Positions 44,688-55,205 of a DNA stretch of 64,000 nucleotides are shown in pieces (within the stretch, counting starts at the first letter, position 1; each line of letters starts with the position of its first letter). Where the stretch lies: the NCBI RefSeq assembly GCF_014131695.1, contig NZ_CP036346.1:2790001-2854000 (forward strand). Direction: 5' to 3'. This stretch comes from Thomasclavelia ramosa DSM 1402 (GTDB lineage Bacteria; Bacillota_I; Bacilli_A; Erysipelotrichales; Coprobacillaceae). The translations under genes were made by a program, and so were the position numbers. The notes beneath the pieces were generated by a model. It was not told the DNA's origin. It saw only the letters and a program-made list of their open reading frames with translations, and did not search any database.

Positions 44688-45479
44688 ATGGCAACAAATA
44701 AAATTATGTTTTTTGATATAGATGGCACAATCTTATCAGAAACAACACACACTATCCCTAAAAGTACAGTTGAAGGACTACAAAAAGCAAAAGAACAAGG
44801 ACATTTGATTTTTATTAATACAGGCAGACCTTTTTCATCAATTGATGAGTGTATCAAGGAATTAGATCCTGATGGTTATGTTTGTGGTTGTGGAACATAT
44901 ATTCGTTATCATGATGAAGTGTTATTTTCAAAAACATTGAGTCAAGAAAGATGTTTTGAAGTTCGAGATTTGATTAGAAAAACTAATGTCGAAGGTGTTC
45001 TTGAAGGAAAAAATACCGTTTATTTTGATCAAAATATTCGTCACCCCTTTTTAAAAGGAGTCAAAGAGCGCTATGAAGCTACACCAACTTTTAACTTATC
45101 AACTTTTGATGACCCTAACCTGTCATTCGATAAACTAGCTGTCTGGTTTGATGAACATGGAGATATTGAAACTTTTAAGTCTGAGATTACAAAAGATTTT
45201 GAATATATTACTAGAGCAGAAGACTTTGGAGAAATTGTTCCTTTAGGATGCTCTAAAGCTACAGGAATTCAATTTTTACTAGATTACTTTGGTCTTGATA
45301 AAGATGATGCTTATGTTTTTGGTGATAGTTTTAACGATGAAGCAATGCTTAGATATGTTAAACATGCGATTGTGATGGGAAATGGTGAACCAGAATTATT
45401 TAAACTTGCTTATTATGTAACTAAAGATATTGAAGAAGATGGTATTTACCATGCTTTACAACATTTAAATCTTATTTAG
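44688..45479 (+). CDS. HAD-superfamily Cof-type phosphatase
   Basis: A 263-residue Cof-type HAD phosphatase: motif I MFFDIDGTIL, motif II FINTGRPFSS, motif IV FGDSFNDEAML. The start at 44688 follows GGAGGTAATT; earlier in-frame ATGs lie on or before the promoter and that site. It is monocistronic between its own TATAAT and a terminator. The substrate is unknown. Confidence 0.88.
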   Translation: MATNKIMFFDIDGTILSETTHTIPKSTVEGLQKAKEQGHLIFINTGRPFSSIDECIKELDPDGYVCGCGTYIRYHDEVLFSKTLSQERCFEVRDLIRKTNVEGVLEGKNTVYFDQNIRHPFLKGVKERYEATPTFNLSTFDDPNLSFDKLAVWFDEHGDIETFKSEITKDFEYITRAEDFGEIVPLGCSKATGIQFLLDYFGLDKDDAYVFGDSFNDEAMLRYVKHAIVMGNGEPELFKLAYYVTKDIEEDGIYHALQHLNLI

Positions 45480-45506
45480 CCCTATAATTTTATAGGGTTT
45501 TATTAT
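45480..45506 (+). terminator. Terminator after the HAD gene
   Basis: CCCTATA/TATAGGG with a short loop followed by TTTTATT. Confidence 0.85.
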
Positions 45507-45518
45507 TGCAAACTAAAA

Positions 45519-46709
<1,191 letters not shown>

Positions 46710-46710
46710 G

Positions 46711-47736
46711 ATGAAAATAAGTGAATTTGATTTTAATCTTCCTGAAGAACTAATTGCCCAAACCCCATTAGATAAACGCGATACTTCACGTTTAATGGTC
46801 TTAAATCGTAATCAGCAGACAATTGAACATAAACATTTTTATGATATTATAGATTATTTAAAACCTGGTGATATCCTAGTTAGAAATAATACTAAAGTAA
46901 TACCCGCTCGTTTATTTGGAATTAAAGAAGAAACTAACGGTCATGTGGAAGTCCTACTATTAAAAGATCAAGGCAACGATATGTGGGAATGTTTAGTTGG
47001 AAATGCTCGAATCGTTAAAATTGATACTATAATTACTTTTGGTGATGGCCTTTTAAAAGCTCAATGTGTCGAGATTAAAGAAGAAGGAATTCGAGTATTC
47101 AAGATGATCTATGAAGGAATTTTCTATGAAATCCTAGATCAATTGGGAACGATGCCACTTCCACCTTATATTAAAGAAAAACTAGATGATCAAAATCGTT
47201 ATCAAACTGTTTATGCTAAAATTGAAGGAAGTGCTGCTGCTCCAACCGCAGGACTTCATTTTACTGATGAAATTATTGAAAAAATTAAAGCTAAAGGAAT
47301 TGAAATCCTTGATGTAACTTTACATGTTGGGTTAGGAACTTTTAGACCGGTAAAAGTTGATGATGTTCTAGAACATCATATGCACAGTGAATATTATATG
47401 ATTGAACCTGATGTTGCTGACAAATTAAATCAAGCTAAACAAAACGGTCAACGAATTATCGCAGTTGGTACAACTTCAACAAGAACACTTGAAGCTAATA
47501 TGAAAAAATATGGAAAATTTACATCTGTTCATGAAAATACTGATATCTTTATTTATCCAGGTTATAAATATGAAGCAATCGACTGTTTGATTACCAACTT
47601 TCATTTGCCTAAGTCAACTTTATTAATGTTGATCAGTGCTTTTGCAAGTAAAGAATTTATTTTTAAAGCTTATCAGGAAGCAATCGATGAAAAATATCGT
47701 TTCTTTAGTTTTGGTGATAGTATGTTTATAATGTAA
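46711..47736 (+). CDS. queA: S-adenosylmethionine:tRNA ribosyltransferase-isomerase
   Basis: A 341-residue QueA. Family signatures: [25 protein letters not shown] in parts at the N-terminus, [16 protein letters not shown] and the C-terminal [18 protein letters not shown]. It moves the ribosyl group of SAM to preQ1-modified tRNA to form epoxyqueuosine, the substrate of QueH, whose gene is 0.8 kb downstream. Start at 46711, one base after tgt. Confidence 0.96.
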   Translation: MKISEFDFNLPEELIAQTPLDKRDTSRLMVLNRNQQTIEHKHFYDIIDYLKPGDILVRNNTKVIPARLFGIKEETNGHVEVLLLKDQGNDMWECLVGNARIVKIDTIITFGDGLLKAQCVEIKEEGIRVFKMIYEGIFYEILDQLGTMPLPPYIKEKLDDQNRYQTVYAKIEGSAAAPTAGLHFTDEIIEKIKAKGIEILDVTLHVGLGTFRPVKVDDVLEHHMHSEYYMIEPDVADKLNQAKQNGQRIIAVGTTSTRTLEANMKKYGKFTSVHENTDIFIYPGYKYEAIDCLITNFHLPKSTLLMLISAFASKEFIFKAYQEAIDEKYRFFSFGDSMFIM

Positions 47737-47763
47737 ATCTTAAAGAGATTTACATTTTTTTCT
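47732..47763 (+). terminator. Terminator after queA
   Basis: TGTAAATCT/AGATTTACA with 4-base loop followed by TTTTTTTC, overlapping the queA stop. Confidence 0.9.
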
Positions 47764-47801
47764 TTTATTATGATAGAATTAAAAGTAGAGGAAGTGAGAA
47801 C

Positions 47802-48170
47802 ATGTTTTCATATCATAAAGAAGATTTTATTATCCGTCAAATTCAAAGTGCTGCCAGAGCTTTAGCTAAATTATTTTTTAATAGCGAAACTGTAAGTTAT
47901 ACTATTAAAGATGAGTCTAATTATACTCAAAGCGATTTAATTTATTTAAAAATCAAAGAACTAATGGAGCAACATAAATATTTAGAAGCCCAAACATTAT
48001 TACTTGAGCATCTCGACTCAGATGATCTACAATATTTAAAATTAATTCTTTATTTCTATGATCAATTAGATCAAATGAATGACGAACAACTAGCTAAATA
48101 TTATTTAGAGCGCCAAATAATCACTAACAATTTTATAGATGCTACCAGTAAATACAATTGTTTAATTTAA
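47802..48170 (+). CDS. DUF6483-like helical protein
   Basis: A 122-residue alpha-helical protein, beginning FSYHKEDFIIRQIQSAARALAKLFF. The size and this N-terminus resemble DUF6483 proteins of Firmicutes, known only as conserved. Leu-rich helices at about 50-110 could form a TPR-like unit. A GAGGAAG site precedes the start; it lies with the next ORF between queA and queH. Function unknown. Confidence 0.65.
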   Translation: MFSYHKEDFIIRQIQSAARALAKLFFNSETVSYTIKDESNYTQSDLIYLKIKELMEQHKYLEAQTLLLEHLDSDDLQYLKLILYFYDQLDQMNDEQLAKYYLERQIITNNFIDATSKYNCLI

Positions 48171-48182
48171 TTAAAGGAGTAT

Positions 48183-48530
48183 ATGATGAAAATTATCTTT
48201 CATGTTGATGAATTAACAAAATGGCAACTTTGTTTAGGCAATGTTACTAATATGAGCAATTATTATCAAGTCCAAAATATCGATTATCAAATCGAAGTTC
48301 TTGCAAACAGTGAGGCAGTTATCGCCTATCAGCTCGATTATGATCATGAAATAGCAAAAATGTTTACCGCATTATCAAAAAAACACGTAACTTTTATAGC
48401 ATGTAACAATGCTTTAGCAGCTAATCACCTCACTGCTGCTGATATTTATCAATTTATTACGATCGTTCCAGCTGGTGTTGTTGAATTAGCACAAAAACAA
48501 ACTGAAGGTTTTGCATATATTAAACCATAA
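48183..48530 (+). CDS. DsrE-family-like small protein
   Basis: A 115-residue protein with the DsrE/DsrF-like pattern KIIFHVDELTKWQLCLGNVTNM and a hydrophobic core VTFIACNNALAANHL, containing Cys86-like residue in the position used by sulfur-carrying DsrE proteins. It could bind or move sulfur, by family analogy only. An AAGGAG site precedes it, 12 bases after the DUF6483 gene, so the two are co-transcribed. Confidence 0.7.
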   Translation: MMKIIFHVDELTKWQLCLGNVTNMSNYYQVQNIDYQIEVLANSEAVIAYQLDYDHEIAKMFTALSKKHVTFIACNNALAANHLTAADIYQFITIVPAGVVELAQKQTEGFAYIKP

Positions 48531-48562
48531 AATTTATTTATACGTTCAAGAATAAACTATGC

Positions 48563-48568
48563 TATAAT
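48563..48568 (+). promoter_or_regulatory. Extended -10 promoter right before queH
   Basis: TGCTATAAT, with TATAAT at 48563-48568. The ATG of queH begins seven bases after it, so the transcript should start at or within the start codon. No ribosome-binding site lies in between. Confidence 0.75.
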
Positions 48569-48574
48569 CAATTT

Positions 48575-49225
48575 ATGAAAATAAATTATGACTTAAAATT
48601 TAAAGAAGAATTAACAAAAATAAAAAATACGCGACCACGTCTCTTACTACATGTTTGTTGTGGTCCTTGTAGCGGCAATGTAATTAGAGAACTATCTGAT
48701 ATCTTTGAAATTACAATTTATTATTCAAATTCTAATATTTATCCAAATGCTGAATATCATCGTCGTTATCAAGAATTACTCAGCTTTATTAAACAGTTTA
48801 ATCAAGATTATCATCAAAATATCACAGTTATTGAACAACCTTATTTACCAAAAGAATATTTAAATAAGCTTAGTAGATACAAAGATGAACCAGAAGGAGG
48901 GAAACGTTGTTATCTTTGTTATCAAAAAAGGATGAATGATGCCTTTCAATATAGCTGTGAACACAATTTTGATTATTGGACAACTGTATTGAGTGTTTCA
49001 CCTCATAAAAATAGTCAATGGATCAATGAAATTGGAGCAAGTTTTGCTCAAAATAAAACAAAATTCTTATTTAGTGATTTTAAGAAAAATAATGGTTATT
49101 TAAAATCGGTAAGATTTGCTGACAGCTATCATCTTTATCGTCAAAGTTATTGTGGCTGCGTATATTCTTATCAAGATATGTTAAAACGAAAAAAGGATGT
49201 TGAAGATGATGGAACCAATTTATAG
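48575..49225 (+). CDS. queH: Epoxyqueuosine reductase QueH
   Basis: A 216-residue QueH (DUF208) protein. Cluster-binding Cys are in HVCCGPCSG near residue 27-33, CYLCYQKR near 110, and YRQSYCGCVYS near 190. It reduces epoxyqueuosine to queuosine in tRNA, replacing QueG. With tgt and queA 1-3 kb upstream it completes the late queuosine steps. The promoter abuts the ATG, so the mRNA is likely leaderless. The next gene starts before its stop. Confidence 0.92.
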   Translation: MKINYDLKFKEELTKIKNTRPRLLLHVCCGPCSGNVIRELSDIFEITIYYSNSNIYPNAEYHRRYQELLSFIKQFNQDYHQNITVIEQPYLPKEYLNKLSRYKDEPEGGKRCYLCYQKRMNDAFQYSCEHNFDYWTTVLSVSPHKNSQWINEIGASFAQNKTKFLFSDFKKNNGYLKSVRFADSYHLYRQSYCGCVYSYQDMLKRKKDVEDDGTNL

Positions 49226-49829
49226 ATGCGGCTATCAAATTCCCTCTTTAATCAAATTAGTATTTAAGTTAATTTGTTTTATTACTATTCCTTTTTTAAT
49301 TACCATGATGGTTAAGAATTTAATTGTGACTAACGGAATAGCAGTAGATCACTCATTTAGTTTTATTATTTATCCAATTTCCTTATTAATTACTCTAGGC
49401 TTTGTTTATAGTTATCGTAATTCTAGTATCTATTTATTTTATAATAATTTTATGTTATACAAAGAAAAACTAAATCTTCATGACCGGATGAAATTATTTT
49501 TTATGAAAGATGATCTTAATGAATTAGAGAATTACTTATCTAAACGTAATTATGCTAATCTTGAAGAACTAAATATTATAGTTAGAAAAGTTTCTTTTAT
49601 GCGAACTAATGATATCGGAATAGAAATAAAGTTTAAACTAATTTTTAACGATCAAAAAAATTTCATTATTACTGTCACTGAAGATACAAGAGAAGCTTAT
49701 ATACAATTTTTAGAGCCTTTTATTAAATATCATGTTAAAATCAATGATCCTAGTAATCTAATTGACGGTTTAAAACAGCCACTTAGATTAACTGAATATT
49801 TTATCCGTAATAAAAGCATGGAAGATTAA
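49206..49829 (+). CDS. Two-span membrane protein of unknown function
   Basis: A 207-residue protein with two predicted membrane helices at about 14-37 and 45-68 and a soluble C-terminal half (about 75-205). The C-terminal half has alternating strands (IGIEIKFKLIFNDQKNFIITVTED) like a small PH- or bPH-like fold. ATG at 49206 follows AAAAGGA by eight bases and lies inside the end of queH. Family not recognised. Confidence 0.65.
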   Translation: MMEPIYRCGYQIPSLIKLVFKLICFITIPFLITMMVKNLIVTNGIAVDHSFSFIIYPISLLITLGFVYSYRNSSIYLFYNNFMLYKEKLNLHDRMKLFFMKDDLNELENYLSKRNYANLEELNIIVRKVSFMRTNDIGIEIKFKLIFNDQKNFIITVTEDTREAYIQFLEPFIKYHVKINDPSNLIDGLKQPLRLTEYFIRNKSMED

Positions 49830-49845
49830 ACTCCATGCTTTTTCA
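49813..49845. terminator. Bidirectional terminator between convergent genes
   Basis: AAAGCATGGA/TCCATGCTTT with a 9-base loop and T runs on both sides. It serves the membrane-protein gene (plus) and the Rieske oxidoreductase (minus). Confidence 0.9.
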
Positions 49846-51210
49846 ATATTGTTTTAAATCTTTAGTTGCCGGTCCACTTACAAGTTTTCCATGACAATCA
49901 AAGATAGAACCATGACATGGACAATTCCATGTATTATCAATCTCATTATACTGCACCACACATTTTAAATGCGGACAATATGGCGAGAAATAAAATATTC
50001 GTTCCTGAGCATCTTTATAAACTGCTAATAATCGTCCTTGATGTCGAATAACTTTACCCTGCTGCTTCTTTAACTTTAATTTTTTACTAGAAACTAAACG
50101 ATTTTTTATCATCCCATGATAATTATTTTTAACTAGTTTCAGCATATCCGCCCCAGATTTTAAATAATTGCCATAACTAGGCTGATATAGAGAGGCATAT
50201 TTACTTTCATCATTAATAATTAAGTCATAAATTAATTTACTAGCAACATGACTTAACGTCATCCCCCACTTATTATAAGCATAGGCCACATATTCTTGTT
50301 CATTCATTTTACCAATATAAGGTATTTTTCTTAACGGCTTTCCATCTTGGGCATACCAGTAAACTTGATTAAGATCATCAATTCGTTTTATCATTAAAAT
50401 ATGCTGTTCATCTAAATATCGTTTAGAATAATTAGTCGATAAATCTAAAATACTATTACCATTACTCTGTCCTTCTTGAAAAATGACATGTTCTTTTTCT
50501 TGAATAATTCTAAAAAAATAACCATGTTGTAAATTAGGGGGATAGCGAGTCATCCAAACTACCTGTCTTGCCTGAACTTTAAACCCATTAACTTCCAAAC
50601 ATACCAATCCATCTTGATGCATGCTGCCTGTTACTAATGAATGTTCATAAATGTCAATATGCTTACATTGCGCTAGTAATCCTTTTAGGTATTTTAATGG
50701 ATGAAAAATAGCCTGCTGTTTAAGTCCCATAGAAATCTGACAATTCTTCAATCGATTTTCTAAAACCTCAAATCCCCAAGATTTAAATAATCTGATTTGA
50801 CAGTCAAGTTTCTTTGCATTTGTTGTATCACTTGCTCCTACATAAGCAATATTTTCTTTAAAATCACACTCGATTTGTTCCATTTCAATTATTTTTTTAA
50901 TATCCTGATAAGCTTCATAATTTGATTCTAAATACTGTTTTGCTTTACTCCGGCCATAGACCTGATAAATATCAGCATAAACAGCACCATGCAAATAAGT
51001 AACCTTAGCTGTAGTATGCCCAGTTGTTTTACTACCAAGTGTGTCACTTTCAAATAATGCTACTTTTAAATTACTGTTATTAAGACGATAAGCTAAACTT
51101 ACACCACTAATCCCACCGCCAACAATAACAACATCATAGTTACAATTTTTGTTTATCTGCGGGTATTTAGGCAGCGTAATCGTATGCTGCCAATATGATT
51201 CATTTTCCAT
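49843..51210 (-). CDS. FAD-dependent oxidoreductase with C-terminal Rieske domain
   Basis: A 455-residue protein. An N-terminal FAD-binding DAO fold starts VVIVGGGISGVSLAYRLNNS (about 29-48). The C-terminal Rieske domain has YCPHLKC and CPCHGSIFD, the two Cys-x-His ligands of a 2Fe-2S cluster. Proteins of this plan (glycine/D-amino-acid oxidase with Rieske) are found in many bacteria; substrate and partner unknown. Rieske domains are less common in strict anaerobes. Confidence 0.88.
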   Translation of the reverse strand: MENESYWQHTITLPKYPQINKNCNYDVVIVGGGISGVSLAYRLNNSNLKVALFESDTLGSKTTGHTTAKVTYLHGAVYADIYQVYGRSKAKQYLESNYEAYQDIKKIIEMEQIECDFKENIAYVGASDTTNAKKLDCQIRLFKSWGFEVLENRLKNCQISMGLKQQAIFHPLKYLKGLLAQCKHIDIYEHSLVTGSMHQDGLVCLEVNGFKVQARQVVWMTRYPPNLQHGYFFRIIQEKEHVIFQEGQSNGNSILDLSTNYSKRYLDEQHILMIKRIDDLNQVYWYAQDGKPLRKIPYIGKMNEQEYVAYAYNKWGMTLSHVASKLIYDLIINDESKYASLYQPSYGNYLKSGADMLKLVKNNYHGMIKNRLVSSKKLKLKKQQGKVIRHQGRLLAVYKDAQERIFYFSPYCPHLKCVVQYNEIDNTWNCPCHGSIFDCHGKLVSGPATKDLKQY

Positions 51211-51294
51211 TTTATCACCAGATTAAGTATGCCCTTTTAATTAGTCAATAAACTACACTTTTTTTAATTAATCATAAAATAATTTTTATTAACT

Positions 51295-51329
51295 AAAAAA
51301 GCTGATTTAAGATTATTCCTTAAACCAGC
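51295..51329 (-). terminator. Terminator after nadC
   Basis: GCTGGTTTAAG pairs with CTTAAATCAGC (one G-U) and ends in TTTTTT on the minus strand. Confidence 0.88.
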
Positions 51330-51347
51330 CCAATTAACTTTATCTAT

Positions 51348-52214
51348 TTAATATGGTCGTAAATTTTTCATTGAAAAATCTAGAATTGGAGCAGCATAAG
51401 TAATCGCACCTGAAGATACGAAATCAACCCCAATCTCTGCAATCTCCATTAAGCGCTCTTTAGTAACATTTCCAGAACATTCACTCTGAGCTTTATCACC
51501 AATCATTGCCACTGCTTCCTTCATAGTCGCATTATCCATATTATCCAGCATAATGATATCTGCTTTAGCCTCAAGTGCTTCTTGAAGTTGTTCTAAAGTT
51601 TCAACTTCAACTTCAATTTTACGAACAAATGGGGCATAGTCACGAGCCATTGCAACTGCTTTAGCAATGCTTCCAGCTGCTCCAATATGATTATCTTTAA
51701 TTAATACTCCATCTGATAAATTATAACGATGATTAGTTCCACCACCTATTTTAACCGCATATTTTTCGAAAATTCGATTGTTTGGTGTAGTTTTACGTGT
51801 ATCTAATAATTTTGTCTTAGATCCTTTTAAGATTGCTACTGATTCACTTGTATAAGTAGCGATCCCACTCATTCGTTGTAAATAATTTAAAGCAACACGC
51901 TCTCCAGATAATAAAACTCTAATATCACCAATTACTTCACCGATATAATCACCATTTTTGATTACATCACCATCTTTATATTTTGTTGTAAACTTACAAT
52001 TTTCATCTAATAATTTAAAAGTCCGTTCGAATACCTCTAAACCACAAACGATCCCATCCTGTTTACAAATCAAATCAACATGTCCTAATTTAGCTTCTGG
52101 CATTACTGCATTTGTTGTAACATCATCACTCGTGATATCTTCCTTCAACGCACTTAAGATGTAATCATCAATGTTTACCTTAAGATTTACACCATTTATC
52201 ATAGAATTCACCAT
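51348..52214 (-). CDS. nadC: Nicotinate-nucleotide pyrophosphorylase (quinolinate phosphoribosyltransferase)
   Basis: A QPRTase of about 288 residues. Signatures: EDITSDDVTTNAVMPE, LSGERVALNYLQRMSGIAT, TRKTTPNNRIFEKYAVKIGGGTNHR in parts, and the C-terminal SSGAITYAAPILDFSMKNL. It turns quinolinate plus PRPP into nicotinate mononucleotide. Its first ATG lies inside nadB; whether translation starts at 52214 or at the ATG at 52202 is unsettled. It ends the nadA-nadB-nadC operon. Confidence 0.94.
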   Translation of the reverse strand: MVNSMINGVNLKVNIDDYILSALKEDITSDDVTTNAVMPEAKLGHVDLICKQDGIVCGLEVFERTFKLLDENCKFTTKYKDGDVIKNGDYIGEVIGDIRVLLSGERVALNYLQRMSGIATYTSESVAILKGSKTKLLDTRKTTPNNRIFEKYAVKIGGGTNHRYNLSDGVLIKDNHIGAAGSIAKAVAMARDYAPFVRKIEVEVETLEQLQEALEAKADIIMLDNMDNATMKEAVAMIGDKAQSECSGNVTKERLMEIAEIGVDFVSSGAITYAAPILDFSMKNLRPY

Positions 52215-53481
52215 CTTTTCTTTTTATTTCATTCATAATTATTTCTTTATTTTCTTTTTTTAGCTTTTCTTTATCATAGCCATCTAAATCTACTACTTTT
52301 TCGTAAAGGCTAATCTTGTCAATACCATCAGCAATAACTTTGGCTGCTCGTTTAGCAAAAACTAAACTCTCTAATAAAGAATTACTTGCAAGACGATTAG
52401 CGCCATGAACCCCATTACAAGCAGTCTCTCCAACTGCAAAAAGATTATTCATTGAAGTTTGTCCGTAAGTATCACTCTTGATTCCTCCCATTAAATAATG
52501 TTGAGCCGGAACAACAGGAACTGGATCCGTAAACATATCATAACCCTCAGCAAGACATTGATCATATATGTGAGGAAATCTCCTTTTGATTTGCTTTGGA
52601 TCCATATGTGTAACAGATAAATAAACATGGGGTACATTATATTTATCCATCTCTTTTTTGATCGCATTACTTACAACATCACGAGGCAATAATTCATCAA
52701 CAAAACGCTCCATATCAGGATTTAATAAATGGGCCCCCTCACCACGAACCGATTCACTAATCAAAAAACTTCTACCCGGTTTAGTTGTATATAAAGTAGT
52801 TGGATGAATTTGTATATAATTAATATTCTCCAGTTCAATATTATTTCTTAAGGCAATTGCAAAACTGTCACCGGTGATATGTCTAAAATTAGATGAGTGG
52901 GTAAATAATCCACCAATCCCACCAGTTGCAAGAATAATAACTTTAGCATTAATTTGAATAATTTCACCATTATTTTCCATAACGATTCCTGTTGCAATAT
53001 TATCATGATTAATAATATCCAGCATTGTAGCATCTTCTACCATTGTGATATTATTCCGCATTTCAACTTGTTTAATTAATTTAGAAGTGATTTCTTTACC
53101 AGTAACATCCTGATGATGTAAAATCCGATATTCCGAGTGAGCACCTTCACGTGTATAAGCTAAATTTCCTTCAGTATCGCGATCAAATTCAACACCATAA
53201 TCCATCAAATCTTTCATAATTTGAGGTGCCTGCTGAATCATGATTTTAACTGATTCAGGATTGTTTTCGTTACGACCGGCTTTTAAAGTATCTTGATAAA
53301 ACGCATCAAAATCATCAGCACTCTTTAAAGTACAGATTCCTCCTTGAGCTAGATAAGAATCACTATTTTCAACTTTATCTTTAGTAATCATTAAAACTTT
53401 TAAATCAGCAGGTAAACATAACCCTGCAAATAACCCTGCAGCTCCTGTTCCAACAATGATTACGTCATAATTATTATTCAT
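52180..53481 (-). CDS. nadB: L-aspartate oxidase
   Basis: A 433-residue FAD enzyme. Signatures: VGTGAAGLFAGL (FAD), DSYLAQGGI, HPTTL and HGANRLASNSLLE. It oxidises L-aspartate to iminoaspartate, used by NadA. It is shorter than the 510-540 residues of Bacillus or E. coli, lacking most of the C-terminal helical domain, which is seen in other Firmicutes as well. It is between nadA and nadC. Confidence 0.94.
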   Translation of the reverse strand: MNNNYDVIIVGTGAAGLFAGLCLPADLKVLMITKDKVENSDSYLAQGGICTLKSADDFDAFYQDTLKAGRNENNPESVKIMIQQAPQIMKDLMDYGVEFDRDTEGNLAYTREGAHSEYRILHHQDVTGKEITSKLIKQVEMRNNITMVEDATMLDIINHDNIATGIVMENNGEIIQINAKVIILATGGIGGLFTHSSNFRHITGDSFAIALRNNIELENINYIQIHPTTLYTTKPGRSFLISESVRGEGAHLLNPDMERFVDELLPRDVVSNAIKKEMDKYNVPHVYLSVTHMDPKQIKRRFPHIYDQCLAEGYDMFTDPVPVVPAQHYLMGGIKSDTYGQTSMNNLFAVGETACNGVHGANRLASNSLLESLVFAKRAAKVIADGIDKISLYEKVVDLDGYDKEKLKKENKEIIMNEIKRKDGEFYDKWCKS

Positions 53482-53494
53482 TATTTACACCTTC

Positions 53495-54406
53495 TTATTT
53501 TGCTAATTCATGCATTCTTTCCAATGGTTTCTTAGCTTTTTCCATAAACTCTTCATCAAGCTCTACTTGATTAGTATTATTCTTTAGACAATCACGTACT
53601 TTTTCAAGCGTGTTTTTCTTCATATTTGGACATACTAATTTATCAGTTGCTGGATAGAATTTCTTTCCAGGATTACGTTTTTCCATTTCATGAATCACGC
53701 CTATTTCAGTGACAACAATGAACTCATCATGTTCCCGATCATTTGTTGCATAATCAATAATTCCCGAAGTGCTGCCAGCATAATCTGCCAACTCTACACA
53801 TTCTGGTTTACATTCAGGATGAATCAATACAGGTGCCCCCGGATGTTTTTCTTTAGCTGTTAAAATATCTTCTGGTGTAATCCGATAATGCGTTGGGCAA
53901 TATCCATTACAGAATAAGAAATTCTTGCTTGGTACTAATTCAGCAATATGTTTTCCTAGATTTTGATCTGGAATAAATAAAATATTTTTATTTGGTAGAG
54001 CTTCAACGATTCTCTTAGCATTTGATGATGTTACACAAACATCTGACATTGTTTTAATTTCAGCAGTTGAGTTAATATAGCATACAACACATAGATCTTC
54101 ATACTCTTTACGAAGACGGGCAATAAAATATTCATCAACCATATGAGCCATTGGACAATCAGCATCCTTATCAGGCATTAAAACTGTCTTATTTGGGCTT
54201 AATAATTTAGCACTTTCACCCATAAATTCAACTCCAGCAAAAACAATTACATCTTGTGGACAATCAACAGCAATTTTTGATAAATAGTAAGAATCACCTA
54301 AATAATCTGCAATATCCTGGATTGCACCATCAACATAATAATGTGCCAAAATGACAGCATTTTTTTCTTTTTTTAACTTTTGAATTTCTTCAATAATATC
54401 ATTCAT
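53495..54406 (-). CDS. nadA: Quinolinate synthase
   Basis: A 303-residue NadA, a 4Fe-4S enzyme. Signatures: LAHYYVDGAIQDIADYLGDS, FAGVEFMGESAKLLSP, PDxxLG in IPDQNLGKHI, HPEC, and three cluster Cys including those in FCNGYCPTH and KLVCPNMK. It joins iminoaspartate with dihydroxyacetone phosphate to make quinolinate. First gene of the nadABC operon; a promoter is proposed at 54456-54484. Confidence 0.95.
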   Translation of the reverse strand: MNDIIEEIQKLKKEKNAVILAHYYVDGAIQDIADYLGDSYYLSKIAVDCPQDVIVFAGVEFMGESAKLLSPNKTVLMPDKDADCPMAHMVDEYFIARLRKEYEDLCVVCYINSTAEIKTMSDVCVTSSNAKRIVEALPNKNILFIPDQNLGKHIAELVPSKNFLFCNGYCPTHYRITPEDILTAKEKHPGAPVLIHPECKPECVELADYAGSTSGIIDYATNDREHDEFIVVTEIGVIHEMEKRNPGKKFYPATDKLVCPNMKKNTLEKVRDCLKNNTNQVELDEEFMEKAKKPLERMHELAK

Positions 54407-54455
54407 TTAACTATTCCCCATTTACTTAATTTCAAAGTTCTCGTACATTAGATAA

Positions 54456-54484
54456 AATATCCCACAAATCATACTCATTGTCAA
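54456..54484 (-). promoter_or_regulatory. Probable promoter of nadABC
   Basis: Minus-strand TTGACA (54484-54479), 17-base spacer, GATATT (54461-54456), 50 bases before the nadA start. The leader was checked for a recognisable NiaR/NrtR operator; none could be named with confidence. Confidence 0.6.
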
Positions 54485-54563
54485 GTGAAATAGTTAACAA
54501 GACAAGATATATTAAGTTAAGATATTTCTACTTTTCCATTATACCGTATTTCTTTACATAATT

Positions 54564-54592
54564 AAAAGATTCTAGTAACAAAACTAGAATCT
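54564..54592 (-). terminator. Terminator after the carbonic anhydrase gene
   Basis: AGATTCTAG/CTAGAATCT with an 8-base loop, then TTTTAATT on the minus strand. Confidence 0.8.
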
Positions 54593-54617
54593 CATGATGC
54601 TCTTTAAACAAAAAAAA

Positions 54618-55166
54618 TCAATTTTTTTCCACTAAACTTAAAGCGCCCGTCCTTGAATCCATCACTAGTCCATGAATCTCAATATTTTTAGGCAACAGAG
54701 GATGTCGTCTTAACAAACTAACACTTTCTTTAACAGATATCTCAACATCATCAAAACCGCCCAGCCATTTATTAAAATCAATTCCACAATATCCAAGATC
54801 CCTAATAACCGTTTCACTGATTCCACGCTTTTCCATCTTCTTTAACATTGCCTCTATATCGATACTTCCTACTCCACAATCAGTATGTCCGATAATCATG
54901 ATTTCCTCAACATTCAATTCATAAATAGCAATCAATAAACTTCGTACCGCACTACCGAAAGGGTGAACAATAACTCCACCAGCATTTTTTATGATTTTTG
55001 CATCTCCGTTTTTTATTCCTAGAGCCGCTGGTAATAATTCAATCAAACGGGTATCCATACAAGTAACAATCGCTAATTTGCGATCAGGATATTTACTCGT
55101 CGTATAAGGCTTATATCCTTTATTAGTCACAAATGCCCGATTGTAAGCTAAAATCTCGTCTATCAT
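54618..55166 (-). CDS. Beta-class carbonic anhydrase
   Basis: A 182-residue beta-carbonic anhydrase. Zinc ligands are C36 (in TCMDTR with D38-R40), H94 and C97 (in GHTDCGVG). It interconverts CO2 and bicarbonate in the cytoplasm. It lies 38 bases after the dnaK terminator with its own GGAGGAAA site, so it may be transcribed by read-through or by a promoter in that gap. Confidence 0.93.
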   Translation of the reverse strand: MIDEILAYNRAFVTNKGYKPYTTSKYPDRKLAIVTCMDTRLIELLPAALGIKNGDAKIIKNAGGVIVHPFGSAVRSLLIAIYELNVEEIMIIGHTDCGVGSIDIEAMLKKMEKRGISETVIRDLGYCGIDFNKWLGGFDDVEISVKESVSLLRRHPLLPKNIEIHGLVMDSRTGALSLVEKN

Positions 55167-55176
55167 ATTTTCCTCC

Positions 55177-55205
55177 TAAAAAATCCTTGGTTATAACCAA
55201 GGATT
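55177..55205 (-). terminator. Terminator after dnaK
   Basis: Perfect stem AATCCTTGGTT/AACCAAGGATT with AT loop, followed by TTTTTT on the minus strand. Confidence 0.92.
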
